DNA of 64,000 nucleotides from Sugiyamaella lignohabitans (GCF_001640025.1 NC_031672.1:3720001-3784000); one strand, 5' to 3'. Counted from the stretch's first letter, positions 10,168-21,694 are shown. Translations and numbers: made by a program. Notes: generated by a model from the sequence alone, not told the origin.

Positions 10168-11964
10168 ATGCAGAGCCTTAAGCCTGTGATATCGCCTAAA
10201 TTGGGCTCGGTACGCTCGTCGTCTCATATGCGGATCCAGAGCCTGTTCAATCGAAACAGTACTTGGCGAGCTGTATTTGTGATCACATTTTTCTTGCGGG
10301 TATATCTAGCGATATCGCCTTCTTATATCCATCCAGATGAACATTTTCAGGGTCCAGAAGCTGTAGCTGATAAGGTGTTTGGCTGGGCCACGAAAATATC
10401 ATGGGAATTCTCTTCAGAAGCCCCAGTACGTAGTTATGTTTCGGTATGGTTGGCATATGGTCTACCAATGACTATATTCCAGGCACTTTTGGGCCATTCT
10501 CATATTGGGACTGTGACTCCGGAGACTATGTTTTTGACATTGCGTTTGGCTTTTGCCACTGCCACCTGGACACTGACTGATATGGCCATTGACAGACTGT
10601 CAGACTCAAAAAATGATAAATTAAAGGGTCTATTTTTTGTGTCGACCTCATATGTCACATGGACCTATCAATCACACACGTTTTCCAACTCTGTAGAGAC
10701 TGTCATTGTACTGTGGTGTCTAGTAATTATTCATGAGTTCACTAATGACCGGGCCACTAATAATTCACTTGTGCGACACTGGGATATTGCTTTATTGGGT
10801 ATAATGATTGCTCTTGGTACGTTCAACAGGCCCACATTCCCAGCATTTATTATCTTTCCCATCATGAGATTATCACGGGTGTTTTATAAATTCCCCTGGA
10901 CAAATATCACATTTCTGTTCTGTGCAGGAACCACTACTTTAATATGTATCTACATCGATACGATCCTGTACGGAGTAGAACCACAACCTCTTAGCACGGT
11001 TATGAACTCGCTTTGGTCAGCGATTCTAGCACCATCGACCGCTCTGGATGCATTGGCATCTACTGGTTATGTCATTGCACCACTTAATAATATCCTATAC
11101 AACACCCAATTATCTAATCTCAGCATTCATGGCTTGCATTCTCGATTCCACCATGTCCTGGTTAATTTGCCTGAATTGCTTGGTCCAGGACTCATATTTT
11201 TATTTTCGAGAAAATATCTCTGCTCTATTCCTCTCCAATCGGCTCTTGGTGGTATTACCGTTCTTTCCATTATTCCACATCAAGAAGCACGATTCTTACT
11301 ACCAGTCGTGCCTTTGTTATGCTGGTCTTTCGACCCTGAGGTTCTCCGGTCTATCAAGTGTGCAAAGATAGTTGTCCGAGCATGGCTAGTATTTAATCTA
11401 GCTATGGGCATTCTCATGGGATACTTCCACCAAGCTGGTGTAGTACCGGCCCAATCCTTTTTAGGTGAACATTTGGCACATGATGCTCATACCATTACCT
11501 GGTGGAAGACATATTCACCACCGATATGGATTCTTGGCCAGCCTGTGGGTTCAGTCCAGATGCTAGATCCACTTTCCGAAGGTGATTCTGATCGTGAGCG
11601 TTATCAGCCCATTCTGGACGAGCTAGCTACAGGCGGTGTAAAGAAGTCGCATGTGTTCTCTAACATTATTGGATCAGATGGTCCATTGATCTCGGTACTG
11701 GACCTAATGGGTGCTGATACAGGCGTTGTACACGATATCGTAACAGCAGCTGTTGACAGCAGCCCATCTTCTAAGCATAACTACTTTGTAGCCCCAGCAT
11801 CGACCCTGCGGAATGCCTCCTGTCCGAACGAGATTCTCGGCACCTCGCTCAACTTCACCGAAGTGTGGTCCACATCCAAGCATCTGTCCATGGAGACACT
11901 CGACTGGAGCGACTTCTCCACGCTCCGACCCGGCCTCAAAGTGTGGCTCGTCGAAAAGTATTAG
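10168..11964 (+). CDS. SMP3: GPI mannosyltransferase 4 (Smp3/PIG-Z, GT22)
   Basis: This 598-residue multi-spanning ER protein belongs to the dolichol-P-mannose dependent GT22 family that includes Smp3, Gpi10, Alg9 and Alg12. Smp3 adds the fourth mannose to the GPI anchor core, a step essential in yeast. The luminal catalytic motif is YIHPDEHFQGPE (~residues 52-63), the Smp3 form; Alg9/Alg12/Gpi10 differ here. About ten hydrophobic segments follow (e.g. WRAVFVITFFLRVYL, ITFLFCAGTTTLICIYI). IIPHQEARFLLPV (~375) is the second conserved GT22 motif. S. cerevisiae Smp3 is 516 residues, so this copy has some N-terminal and loop extension. The start is the ATG at 10168; a later ATG at 10231 is an alternative. 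Single exon, convergent with HIS5. Confidence 0.88.
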   Translation: MQSLKPVISPKLGSVRSSSHMRIQSLFNRNSTWRAVFVITFFLRVYLAISPSYIHPDEHFQGPEAVADKVFGWATKISWEFSSEAPVRSYVSVWLAYGLPMTIFQALLGHSHIGTVTPETMFLTLRLAFATATWTLTDMAIDRLSDSKNDKLKGLFFVSTSYVTWTYQSHTFSNSVETVIVLWCLVIIHEFTNDRATNNSLVRHWDIALLGIMIALGTFNRPTFPAFIIFPIMRLSRVFYKFPWTNITFLFCAGTTTLICIYIDTILYGVEPQPLSTVMNSLWSAILAPSTALDALASTGYVIAPLNNILYNTQLSNLSIHGLHSRFHHVLVNLPELLGPGLIFLFSRKYLCSIPLQSALGGITVLSIIPHQEARFLLPVVPLLCWSFDPEVLRSIKCAKIVVRAWLVFNLAMGILMGYFHQAGVVPAQSFLGEHLAHDAHTITWWKTYSPPIWILGQPVGSVQMLDPLSEGDSDRERYQPILDELATGGVKKSHVFSNIIGSDGPLISVLDLMGADTGVVHDIVTAAVDSSPSSKHNYFVAPASTLRNASCPNEILGTSLNFTEVWSTSKHLSMETLDWSDFSTLRPGLKVWLVEKY

Positions 11965-12041
11965 TATTTAAACGTAGATAGACACGATCCTGTAATTTTT
12001 TATCCACCTAAGCTCTTCAAACGGCCCCCTCCCCACGCCAA

Positions 12042-12096
12042 CTCCTGCGAAGCAGGAGCCAGGGGGTCTGGGGCGCAGCCCCAGCCGCCGGAGGCA
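12042..12096 (-). repeat. GC palindrome, solitary B arm
   Basis: A 55-nt arm with the CTCCTGCGAAGCAGGAG hairpin, between the convergent SMP3 and HIS5 stops (77 and 32 nt away). No C partner is present. Confidence 0.88.
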
Positions 12097-12128
12097 AGTT
12101 TCACATTAAATTCTATTAGTTACAGTAT

Positions 12129-13436
12129 CTATTCGCTGTAAATTTCAGCGAGCACCGATTGTAGCTCCTTGAGAAGAATTGTAGTTTCTTCCTCGTTGCC
12201 GATAGAAATACGGAGACAGCCAGTACATCCAGGCTCTTTGCCTCTGTATCTTACAATGACGTTGCGGAACTCGGCCAGTTTAGTGTACACTTGACGGGCA
12301 ATGTCGTTAGAAGGCTTGCCGTCTTTATCAATGATCTCGACAAGCAAGAAGTTGGCATCCTCTCCGCCTACAAACTCGCCAATACCTTGAAGTTTAGGCA
12401 GTTCACGTACCAATCTGTCTCTTTGGACGATGATTTTCTTGACAAGACCTTTCATGACCTTGATTCCTTCTGGGGACAGTACTCTTGAAGCCAGTCTAGC
12501 GGTAGGAGTAGAAATGTTGTAGGGAGCTTTCATGCTATTTAGCAGACGAGATAGATCAGGAGATGCAAATGATACACCACATCGCACACCGGCAAGACCG
12601 AACGATTTACTAAGAGTTTGCATCACCAGGAGATTGGGATACTTATTTACAAGAGGTGCCATTGACGTGCCTTCAGGCGCGAAGTCGATGTATGCCTCAT
12701 CGACAACAACAATGCCGTTCCACGTAGGATGTTCCAACACTTTAATTATGTCAGCTTTCTCGATAAGTGAGCCTGTAGGGTTACCTGGCGAGCAGATATA
12801 CGCCAGTTTGATGGAGGGGTCTTCGGCGAGCCTGGCGTTGATCTCGTCGGGTTTGATAGAGAACTTGCCCTTGATAAAATTCATGTTGATAGAGACAACC
12901 TCTACATCATTGATCTGGGCGGAAACTGCGTACATTCCGTAGGTAGGTGGACATGTCAGCAGTTTATCTTTGCCTGGAACACACAGTACTCTCATGATGG
13001 CATCGATGGACTCGTCTGATCCCACTCCAAAACACAGATTCTCGGGCTTCAACACCTTTCCATTGAGTGTTTGTTTATCGGCAGAATTGATTTCACTGTT
13101 TCTGAAATCACACATCAATTGCTTCAATTCGATTTGGTGAGGATCTGGGTACCTGTGCAACTCCTGTTCTTCTTCGTCGGCATCGATCGAGCTCAGCGAC
13201 GGCCCGTGTGTGTTTTCGTTTGCATCCAGTAAAATTCCAACTTTGTAGTCACTGAACCTGTTAGATTTATGGGGGGGTTGGTGTGCCTCCGGCGGCTGGG
13301 CTCCGCCCAGACCTGGTTGTGCTCGCTTCGCGAGCTAGCGGGTGAGGTCTCGGTCTACTTACTCTCGAGCACATCTATAGGGCTCTAGAGCCAAAATATT
13401 GGGTCGTGCCAGCGTCTGTAAATTAAATGAAGCCAT
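12129..13436 (-). CDS. HIS5: Histidinol-phosphate aminotransferase
   Basis: Two exons (13363-13436 and 12129-13257) give 400 residues; S. cerevisiae His5 is 385. The join codes ...CAR-E-FSDYKVGILLDANENTHGP, matching the conserved His5 N-terminus exactly where expected. The enzyme is a PLP-dependent class I/II aminotransferase converting imidazole acetol-phosphate and glutamate to L-histidinol-phosphate. Visible motifs: LHRYPDPHQ, GSDESIDAI, SPGNPTG, VVDEAYIDF, the PLP-lysine segment TLSKSFGLAGVRCG, and RYRGKEPGCTGCLRISIG near the end. The intron (13258-13362) is only 105 nt and about half of it is a GC palindrome arm. A TGACTC Gcn4-like core lies ~100 nt upstream, fitting general amino-acid control. 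Confidence 0.96.
13284..13335 (+). repeat. GC palindrome arm, shortened, inside HIS5 intron
   Basis: A 52-nt variant: the first hairpin loses one pair (GGGCTCCGCCC) and the second is GCTCGCTTCGCGAGC. Stem pairing is preserved despite the deletions. It is antisense to HIS5. Confidence 0.85.
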
Positions 13437-13536
13437 CTTTATTACCAAAAGAATGAAATGACAGTGTTCAAATGCAGAGAAACGATAAATTGGACTTTAA
13501 TTGACCAATATGCCAGGATAGAAGCTCAGAGATGAC

Positions 13537-13542
13537 TGACTC
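13537..13542. promoter_or_regulatory. Gcn4-type site (TGACTC) upstream of HIS5
   Basis: TGACTC, ~101 nt from the HIS5 ATG. Gcn4 control of HIS genes is established in yeasts. Six bases is weak evidence alone, and the preceding base (C) is not the preferred purine. Confidence 0.4.
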
Positions 13543-13596
13543 GGACTGATAACGATAACCGCTTATGACTGATCTCTTCATGCATCTGCTAATCAT

Positions 13597-13602
13597 CACG
13601 TG
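13597..13602. promoter_or_regulatory. CACGTG site, HIS5/NUP159 promoter
   Basis: Core in context ATCACGTGAG, 161 nt from the HIS5 ATG. Confidence 0.35.
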
Positions 13603-14030
13603 AGTTCTCTTATCTGAAGGGTACCAACCCTGTGTCCAGAAAACCATATCCGCTTCGTACAGACATTTCTGCTAGTAAATAAACACATTTATAATTGGAA
13701 ATGCAAATATACAGTCTTGATTTGAAGATGACGAGTAGTTGAGTCTAGAAAAGTGCCCTCTACGGAGACAATTCTCCGATATCAGTTTTAAAGTCACATG
13801 ACCTGTGTATTTGAGCCGCATAAAAGCAGGTCAGCCAAAAAATATTTGGACCCGCGCACGCGCGTCGAATGTTTGGACTTGTAGCTTGTTCTCATAGAAT
13901 CAAGGAACCTTTGAACTGTTATTTATCATTCAGTAATTGGCTGGTATTTGTCCGATTTAGTTTTTGACCTTGGTTCCTGAGACATTGAGTTTGTGCTTTT
14001 ATTGCTAGTTAACTAAACGACTCGGCTGCC

Positions 14031-17000
14031 ATGTCGGAAAGCAAAACTCTCGCGACTGCCGGCGAGCTTGAAGTCAATACTACTGAGGTATGAAGACATG
14101 TTCCAATCAGTGAAATTGGCGAACTTGACTAACATTTATATATAGGATTGGGCATTTTTACACATTGGCAAAAGCAATGGCGCACCACTTGTAGAGCCAT
14201 ACAGTTCTTTGCCCAAGGGTAATATCCGATTACTGGCATTGGCACAAGAACGAGATGTATTTGCATGTGCTGGGTCCAATGGCCTTAGTACGGGAACTAT
14301 TAGTGAATTGCGAAAATATGCTGCTATAGAGGATGAGGCAACTTCATCGTTTGAATCAAGAAAGTTTGTTGAGGCGTATAATGAAGAAGTTCAGATTTTG
14401 GAGTTCACCTCTGATGAAAAAGAGCTGCTAGTTGCCAAATCTAATGGCGGAGTAGACGTTTTCACGTTTTCCAAGAAAGCAACTGGATTAAAAAAGAAGC
14501 CAAAGATAACTATTCAGACTGATAACATCATTGATATTCGAGCCAGACCATTGGTAGGCAATGAAGCCATTATCTTAGAAGCATCTGGAGATTTGAGTCT
14601 CATTCGAACTGATGCCGGAGAGAGATCATTAATCTCATCACATGTATCGTCAGCTGCTTGGTCTCCTTTGGGAACTCAGATTTTGGTGGGCCTGAATTCA
14701 GGTCATATTCGCAAGATAACTATTGGCACCTCTATCAAGCAGGCCGAGATTCCAGTGCCTGCTGATTCACGTCTCTCGGATGGAACATATATACCGGTTT
14801 CTATCACTTATATCAGGTCTAAAAGCTTCATTGTTATGTATCGTGAAGTTCCTGAACCTTTGGCTGACGGCGAATCAGAGGAAGAAGACGCAATGCAAAC
14901 GTTTATTGGTTACATAGTTACACATGATCCTGAATCTCACACATATAATTGGGATGAACTAGAAGATCCTTGTCCTCCATTTGCCGATATGTCTCGCGAG
15001 GGTTGGTGGTACACGCAGGTGTTGACTGATTGGACTGAAGAGTATCCAGATATAATTGCCATGGCAAATGGTCCATCGTCAGATGTGGCACTATTAACAA
15101 GCAAGGAGGTCTTCAACATGCTTGAGGATCGTGACCGTGCCTCGCTACCTTTCACAGAGGATGATACTACACCAATTGGATTTGTTTTAGATTATTCCTC
15201 AAAAAATAAAGTCCTCGATCCTTGTAACGGTGTAGAGGAATGTAGTGCACTGCCCATTGTATGGGCTCTTAGCAATGAAGGTGCTCTTACTGGTTGGCAT
15301 ATTGTTTGGTCAGGAATTAAATCTGGAAAGAAATTAGCTTTAAAGGCTCTCCAACAGAAGCATAATACTCGAGTAGCAAATTCGAATAAGGGTAGATCGA
15401 GTGGGTCTTTGCCCGTCTTCCATAAGAAAGAGAAGAAAGAAAAGAAGGAAAAGCATAAGGAATCAATAGAACAGACAAATGAAGCTGCTGTGAGGATTCC
15501 TGATACGATGAGCATTGGAAAAACACAGGAGGAAACACAAACTGCCGAGGTTCCTGGCGAATCAAAGTCGAGTATCTCTTTATCTGATGAAATTAAAACG
15601 ACCAACGATACTGCAAAGTCATTTGTATTACCTAAAGAGGCCGAAAAGGAAACTACGGGCATATCTAAGTCTGTCAAGTCTGAGCCCAGTCATCTTGCGA
15701 CAAGTTCAGGTGAAAAGGAACCTATCATCTCTGATGTCTCTCAAGGAGTGAAAACCGATTCAGAAAGAGTTGACGGTGTCGTTGCCGATACCAAAGAATC
15801 GGCAACAACAGTTGATGATTTGACAGACAAATCAGCAGAGGTTGACCTAGAGTCCAGTAGTTCTGCGAAGGATGAGGTGGTCATTACCACTCCTTCAATC
15901 GAATCGAGCCCGGCAGATGAACTAATTACAGAAAACGAAAGTCAGGCAGTCGATAAGAAAGACGATTCAAGTGACTTACAGGGAAATGTAGGAGAGGTAG
16001 AAGGAACTGCAGATGAGTCTCAGCAAAACGAAAAACACACAGATGAACAAACTAAAGAAGAGAAACTTGAGGTGATTACGCCCCATCAACAGAACTCTCC
16101 TACAAAACACAATGAGGTGTTGGATAAGTCGACAGCTTCTCCAAACTTTTTTCCCTTTGGATCACCATCGCATTCGATAACAGGCTCCTTGGGAATTGGT
16201 TCAAGAGGTACGTTTCCCACATTTGGAAACTTGAAGGCTGGTTTTGGATTTGGACAAAGTGACGAACCTTCTAGTAGTATTGCTCCTACTGCGGATGAGG
16301 AAGTAGAAAATGACGGGACCAACTCTACAGGCGTGCAGACTCTACCTCCTACGCCTCTTGACTCGGAATTCCCTACTCAGTCGGATTCTGAACAACACGC
16401 TGATATCCCACAATCGTCTAATTCATCTGAGAAGGCTACTAATGAAGTTGACAAGCTAGAAACTGTGACTGAAAACCCAACTATTGAAGGTGATCACGAG
16501 AGCAAAGATAAGCCAAGTGAGTCTGCTAAAGATGCCATTAAGGAGAACAGCAATGTTTCCAATGAGATAACAGCAGAATCTGAAGAGAAATTTGAAAGTG
16601 TATCAGATGCTTCGAAAGAAGAGTCGGTGGTTGATCTGGGAGAACAGAATAAGGTTACTGAACTACCCATCGAACAGTCATCTGAAAATGTGAAAGAAAA
16701 GTTAGTTTCCAATCTGGAGGAGAAATCTACCGATGCTACTGAAGAAAGTGTGCCAAATGTTGATGCAGATAAGACTGCTAATTCATCGGTACCCAAATCG
16801 ACCGAAGAGCCAGTTGGAACGAGCAACGAGGAAAAGGGAGGAGACTCTTTGGATGATAATCATGATTCGGAAGGGTCGACCCCCATTCCTGAAACTCCTG
16901 CAGTGGCACAACTTGCTGAGACTGAGCTAACTGATAAAGCCTCTCACTTGTCCATTCAAGAATCAACTGACAAACCAGCTGGCGAGCCAACTGAGTTGCC

Positions 17001-19487
17001 AGTTAGTGAGTCGACTGAAGAACCTAGTGAGGAGTCAGCAGAATTAGCAAATGAGGATTCAGCTGACAAGTCGGTTGAAGAACCTAACGGTGACTTATCT
17101 GAATTGGTAGATGAGAAGCCAGTTGACAAGTCGACTGAAGTACCAAGTCAAGACGCCAATGAAGAGCACCTCGACACCTCTGATAAGCCAAATGAAGTAA
17201 CTTTGAACGATAAGAAAGAAAAGCTATCACAAACTGAAGAACTCCCTACCAAATCGGTGGGTGACCGTTCTGTTGACGACGCGACTAAAGAACCTCAAAC
17301 ACACCCAACTGAGTTATCGAAATCTATTACAAATACAGCCTCAAAAGTGGATAACCCTTTCTCTCAATCGAGCCCATTTGCAACACTTTCCCAAAAGTCC
17401 TCATTTGGAAGTTTTAATACTACTGCTGAAAAACCTAGTGTCACAGAAGAACGACCAAGCCTATTTGGCTCAAATTCTAAAGCTAGTCCAGCTCCAAGTT
17501 TCACTTCCGCGTTTGGCAGTTCGAATTCTACATTTGGAAGCAGCGCTACATTTGGTTCATCGTCCAATTCTACTTTTGGTGCATCTCCTAGTTCTGTTTT
17601 CGGGTCTAATGCCAATAATAGCGGATTCAACAGCAAGGCTGTATTTGGTGGGTTTGGTTCTGCGGCTAAGAGTGGGTTTTCTACCCTTGGACAAAAACAA
17701 ACATCGATATTTGATCAACCAGAATCTGATTCTGTCGCTACAACTGAAGAAACCTCGCTATTTAACGCCCCAGCTGGACAGTCTAGCGGCTTTTCTGGCA
17801 TAAACAACCAGGGGTTTAGTTTGAGCAGTAACTTCAAGGCAGATCCAAGTGTGGCTGATTCAACGCCATCTACAAATGCGACGTTGCCCTCTTTCAATTT
17901 GGAGAGCAGCTTTGGTCAGACTCTGCCGAGTTCATCGTCGATATTTGGCGGATCCACAAGTGGCACAGGAGCTTTCCCGGGTGTTGCTTCGAGCCCGTTT
18001 GGTGGGTTATCTCAGTCCAGTGGATTTGCTAGTACTATAGATACTGCAAAGTCCAAGATGGGTTCAGGAAGTGCTTTTGACACACTGAAGAAGCCTGCAG
18101 ATAATGATGTACAGGCAGACCATAGTTCAAGCGACTACGTTATTCCAGATGATGGCCGGGAAGGCACAGAGAGTCCAGTTCTTGTTTCCTCAGATGACAT
18201 ACCTGATAATAATGGCGATGAGTCGAAGGTTTCAGGGTCGGATAATGAGGAATTTAGTGACGAGTCTAGTTTTGAGGAATTTGATGATTTTGAAAACGAA
18301 GATCTCGATGAAGATGAAGAAGAGGAGGAGGCCTCGCAAGTTTTGGAATCTGATGAGAGCGATGAGGAGGATGTGTCTGAGCAGGAATCTGAAGAAGCTG
18401 AACCATCAGTTCCAGAATACGAGCCACTAATAGATGGTCTCGAGGACCTTGATTTGAGCACTATTGTTCAAACTGCTCCTTCACTACGAGATTATGTTCC
18501 CTTCGAAGTCAATACTGATTTACCCGAAGATGTAAGTACAGAACTTTACCACTTTTTGTGCGGTGATAAGACTAACCATTGGATAGGTTTCTGATTTCGA
18601 TCTTATTTATGCAGAAACTGTTACTCAGTTTAAAATTGTAAGTTATATTCTTGTGGCAGCTCAAGTACGCCGTTGATGTGATAGGGATATGATGAAAACG
18701 ACAACGCGATTTGAATTTTTCAGCAGCCAACTAACGATTCTAGATTGAGGTAAACCTGAGGTCAATGAAAAAGTACATTACTTACCATGGTGAACAAGAT
18801 AGAGCTACACATGGAGAAGAAGACTTGGCCAATCCTGAGACATGGAAAATATCAGAGGGACCCACTTTAACTTATTTGATAGACGGTCTGATGAGTCGAA
18901 CCAAGGAGATCAGCACCGATAATGGACTTATTGATGCGAAGTTGCCAGTCCTTAAAAAGAACATTGGAAGCATAGGAACATACTTATCTCGGATACAAGA
19001 AGGACTCAAATACAGGGAAGGTGAGACCAGTGAACGAGCACTACTTTTGCGAAGTCTCCCCGTGACAGCAGTCGATCTTCAGCGAAATTTAAGGTTACGC
19101 ATTGCCAGCGTCGAAAAACAGCTGAGCGAAATAGAATCAACCATTAATGTCCTGAAAGCAAGGATGTCGCGTACAGGATCTTCTTCAACACCTTCAGTTC
19201 AAGGAATAAGAGAATCGATAGCCAAAGTGACGGAGCTAGCTTTACGTAAGAACCACGCTGTCCAAGTGCTAGGTAGCGAACTGGCTCAACGTAAGGCACG
19301 AAAAGAAGGTTCTGTTCCAGAATATGGGTCTCGTAATGTCACTCGAGACTCCATTGTCAGTGAGCTGGATTTCGTTGCCTATTACTCGCGACGACAACTC
19401 AAAACCACGATTGGTGATGCTATTCGCCGACTACCCAAAGACAGTGTCCTTGCCAAGGCCAATGTTCGTAGTGCCAGGGTCGAGTAA
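14031..19487 (+). CDS. NUP159: FG-nucleoporin Nup159 (Nup214 family)
   Basis: Four exons (14031-14087, 14146-18531, 18587-18637, 18744-19487) give 1745 residues, all joins in phase 0. Introns have GTATGA/GTAAGT donors and CTAAC near each acceptor. Residues 1-~400 form a beta-propeller like the Dbp5/Gle1-binding domain of Nup159 (exon 1 codes MSESKTLATAGEL...). A long Ser/Thr/Glu-rich linker follows (~430-1080, with imperfect KSTEEPSEE-type repeats). Residues ~1090-1330 carry FG repeats (SSPFATLSQKSSFGSF, NSTFGSSATFGSSS, GFNSKAVFGGFGS). After an acidic stretch (~1390-1440) comes a coiled-coil C-terminal domain that in the family anchors it to Nup82 on the cytoplasmic face of the pore. S. cerevisiae Nup159 is 1460 residues; the linker accounts for the extra length. 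Role by family: mRNA export. Confidence 0.85.
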
Positions 19488-19683
19488 TGGAAGCATTTGT
19501 AATTAATAGTGTATTATATGAAATGAACATTGTCAGGTACTAGGGGCTCCGCCTCTAATGGCTACGATTTGAACATAGATAGATTATTTGAACGAGGTGA
19601 AGCTCCAGCCCTTCAATGCCATATCCTAGTGGGTCATTAGATAATAAATAAAGTCATAAATCATAAAATCGGGATGTGTGTTC

Positions 19684-20571
19684 TTATGGTAAGCCGAACT
19701 CTCTCAGGCGTATCGAATTTCCTCGTCTGGTAATGAGATCTCCTTGAAGAAGGAACCTAGCAATTGGCCCGTCTGGTTCGGTGAGTGTGATGTAGCCATC
19801 AGCAGACGAGTCGGGATCAAACATCTCATTCATCAGACTCTCAAATACATCCACCAAACTCTCTCTTAAAGACTGAATGCTCTCCTCACTATCATCGTCC
19901 ATATTTTCATAGAGCAAATCAGCGATTTGGGTCTCGAGCAGCTTTTTCAGCATAGATTTCAGTTCTCCACTGCGTTCATCTGTTTCCTTTTCGCTAAGTA
20001 CAATTGATTCAATTAGAGATTCTGCAGGCTCTGCCTTCCTGCTATTGACGTCTTCTACCTGTTTTTCGAGGAGCGCTGTAAATGTTGTAGCCTGCTCATA
20101 TGATTGACGCTCTTTCTCTAACGTTTGTCTTAGATTTGCCTCTTTTCGTCTCAAAGATTCTAGAGCCGCTTTGGAACTGTCGATTGTGGCTTCTAAGTTA
20201 TCAGTTAGAAGAATTCGAGGGAGACACGATAGCTTGCTAACATAATCTGGTAGACCTGACATAGCTTTTACCAGCTCCTTTTCGATTTCAGGAATCTTAT
20301 CAGTATCGTCTATTTTTCTTCGTTTAGCAGCCCGCTTCTGTGTGTTTTTCTTCACAGTCTCCTTGAGAAACTGAATCTCAGCCTGAAGTCGTTTATTATA
20401 TCGATAAACTGATTCATTGTATAACTTCTGATTCTCATTGCTTGACCCAGTACTCTCGCCAAACAGCACATCAGTCGTGCTTATGCTTTTTCCTTTCTTG
20501 TCAAACGCGTGGGATCCATTTTGCTTTGCCGAGTATTGTCTCAATCTCTCAAGAACCTCGCGACTAGCCAT
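19684..20571 (-). CDS. CENP-K-like inner kinetochore protein (Sim4/Mcm22 family)
   Basis: This 295-residue protein is largely coiled coil (~residues 45-215, heptads around SVYRYNKRLQAEIQFLKETV and LESLRRKEANLRQTLEKERQ) with a basic RAAKRRKID patch. The C-terminal ~55 residues (ESLMNEMFD...YITLTEPDGPIARFLL...RRGNSIRLREFG) resemble the end of CENP-K, where a short helix, a conserved hydrophobic strand and an R.RL..F tail are diagnostic. CENP-K/Sim4/Mcm22 is a CCAN subunit bridging centromeric chromatin and the outer kinetochore. The family diverges fast, so the call rests mainly on the C-terminus; another coiled-coil kinetochore protein is possible. The start is an ATG at 20571. Divergent from TIM8 with 170 nt between. 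Confidence 0.55.
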   Translation of the reverse strand: MASREVLERLRQYSAKQNGSHAFDKKGKSISTTDVLFGESTGSSNENQKLYNESVYRYNKRLQAEIQFLKETVKKNTQKRAAKRRKIDDTDKIPEIEKELVKAMSGLPDYVSKLSCLPRILLTDNLEATIDSSKAALESLRRKEANLRQTLEKERQSYEQATTFTALLEKQVEDVNSRKAEPAESLIESIVLSEKETDERSGELKSMLKKLLETQIADLLYENMDDDSEESIQSLRESLVDVFESLMNEMFDPDSSADGYITLTEPDGPIARFLLQGDLITRRGNSIRLREFGLP

Positions 20572-20645
20572 GTCTGGATGTTATCGATGTTTATTTATTG
20601 AAAATAATTGACCGTGTTTATTTATTGCCGTCATAGTGATCTTCT

Positions 20646-20651
20646 CACGTG
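20646..20651. promoter_or_regulatory. CACGTG site in CENP-K-like/TIM8 shared promoter
   Basis: TCACGTGAC centred in the 170-nt divergent promoter, 75 nt from one ATG and 91 nt from the other. This is the most constrained position for such a site in the window. Confidence 0.5.
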
Positions 20652-20741
20652 ACATATGTAACACGGCTGTAGATATTTTTCAAATTCCGGATCTTAGCGC
20701 TTCTCCGGATCTACCAGTTTTCAAACTTCAATATCATCAAA

Positions 20742-21302
20742 ATGCCCGCTGAAATCGACCCTCAAGCTCTTGCTAATCTCGATCCTTCCTCTCGTCAGGA
20801 GATCATGCAATGGATTGAAGCTGAAAGTTCAAAGTCCAAGGTTCAAAGCTGTAAGTTGGTAGTATCTGCAGCAGGCAAGGGGTGTCCCTCTATCGTCTGT
20901 GGCGTCGCTAGATTTCATTGTGTTCACATATTTCTGAGAATTTCGTAACGATATAGCAAGGCAGACTATCTTTTCACTATGTCCTTCTTTTATTTGTGAC
21001 ACTTTTGACTCGTTCGGCTCTAACAATTTAGCTATCCACAACTTCACTGACCTCTGTTTCAAAAAATGTATTACTGGCAAAATAACCTCAAGCCAGTTAG
21101 ACAGAACTGAAGAAACCTGTCTTCAAAACTGTTTAAACAGATTCCTTGACACCAATATTAACATTGTTAAATTGTAAGTTTGAACGATATTTGGAACATG
21201 TTTTTGTTTGGTGTAGCTGTCTGGTGTAAGAGTTGCATTATAACTAGTGTTGGTGTCACACATTTACTAACTATTTGAAGGATCCAAGAGTCTCAACGTT
21301 AA
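20742..21302 (+). CDS. TIM8: Small Tim chaperone Tim8
   Basis: Three exons (20742-20850, 21032-21173, 21281-21302) give 90 residues. The protein carries the twin CX3C motif of the small Tim family (CFKKC and CLQNC) and Tim8-specific context (KVQSSIHNFTDLCFKKC, NRFLDTNINIVKLIQESQR). Tim8 pairs with Tim13 in the intermembrane space and escorts hydrophobic precursors to TIM22. Reading through the second donor (GTAAGT at 21174) would stop at once (...IVKL*). Splicing to the 22-nt third exon, whose acceptor follows TTACTAACTATTTGAAG, restores a C-terminus like S. cerevisiae Tim8 (87 residues). Both introns have CTAAC branch sites. Confidence 0.9.
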
Positions 21303-21694
21303 AAGACCGAAACATTTACCAAAATGTTTATGTTTATATATATTGTACATAGAAATACCATTTATCAAAACTATATATTGGGTTCACTTTGTCACTTTGA
21401 TTGAACCTTGAGCCGCACGAGGTAAGCATGTGAGGGTGGTGTCTACGATCGAGAAGTTCGAGTACAGTTTAAAACCTCTAGTAGAAAGAAAACATTGGCC
21501 AGCTTTATGGAAGTATGAGTTAAGTTGATTATTGATTGGAGTGTGGCAAACCAGTTAGCGTACCTTTGTAAAGTATATTAATCGAGGGTTTTGTCTCAGG
21601 TTTTGTTTTCTTCAACTAGATTTCCTATGGTCTTATTTTTCCCTCGCTAATATTATATTGATTAAGCAGTAACCCGTTATAACTATTTTTCACA
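21303..21694. other. Spacer after TIM8
   Basis: No gene is seen. AT-rich with a TATATATATTGTACAT run near 21332 that may serve TIM8 3' end formation. The last ~100 nt are a T-rich promoter-like tract. Confidence 0.4.

Larger units (their letters stand above)
13437..14030. other. Divergent HIS5/NUP159 promoter region
   Basis: Contains a TGACTC core (13537-13542) and a CACGTG core (13597-13602). A GC-rich stretch near 13850 (CGCGCACGCGCG) lies ~170 nt before NUP159. No gene is seen. Confidence 0.55.
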
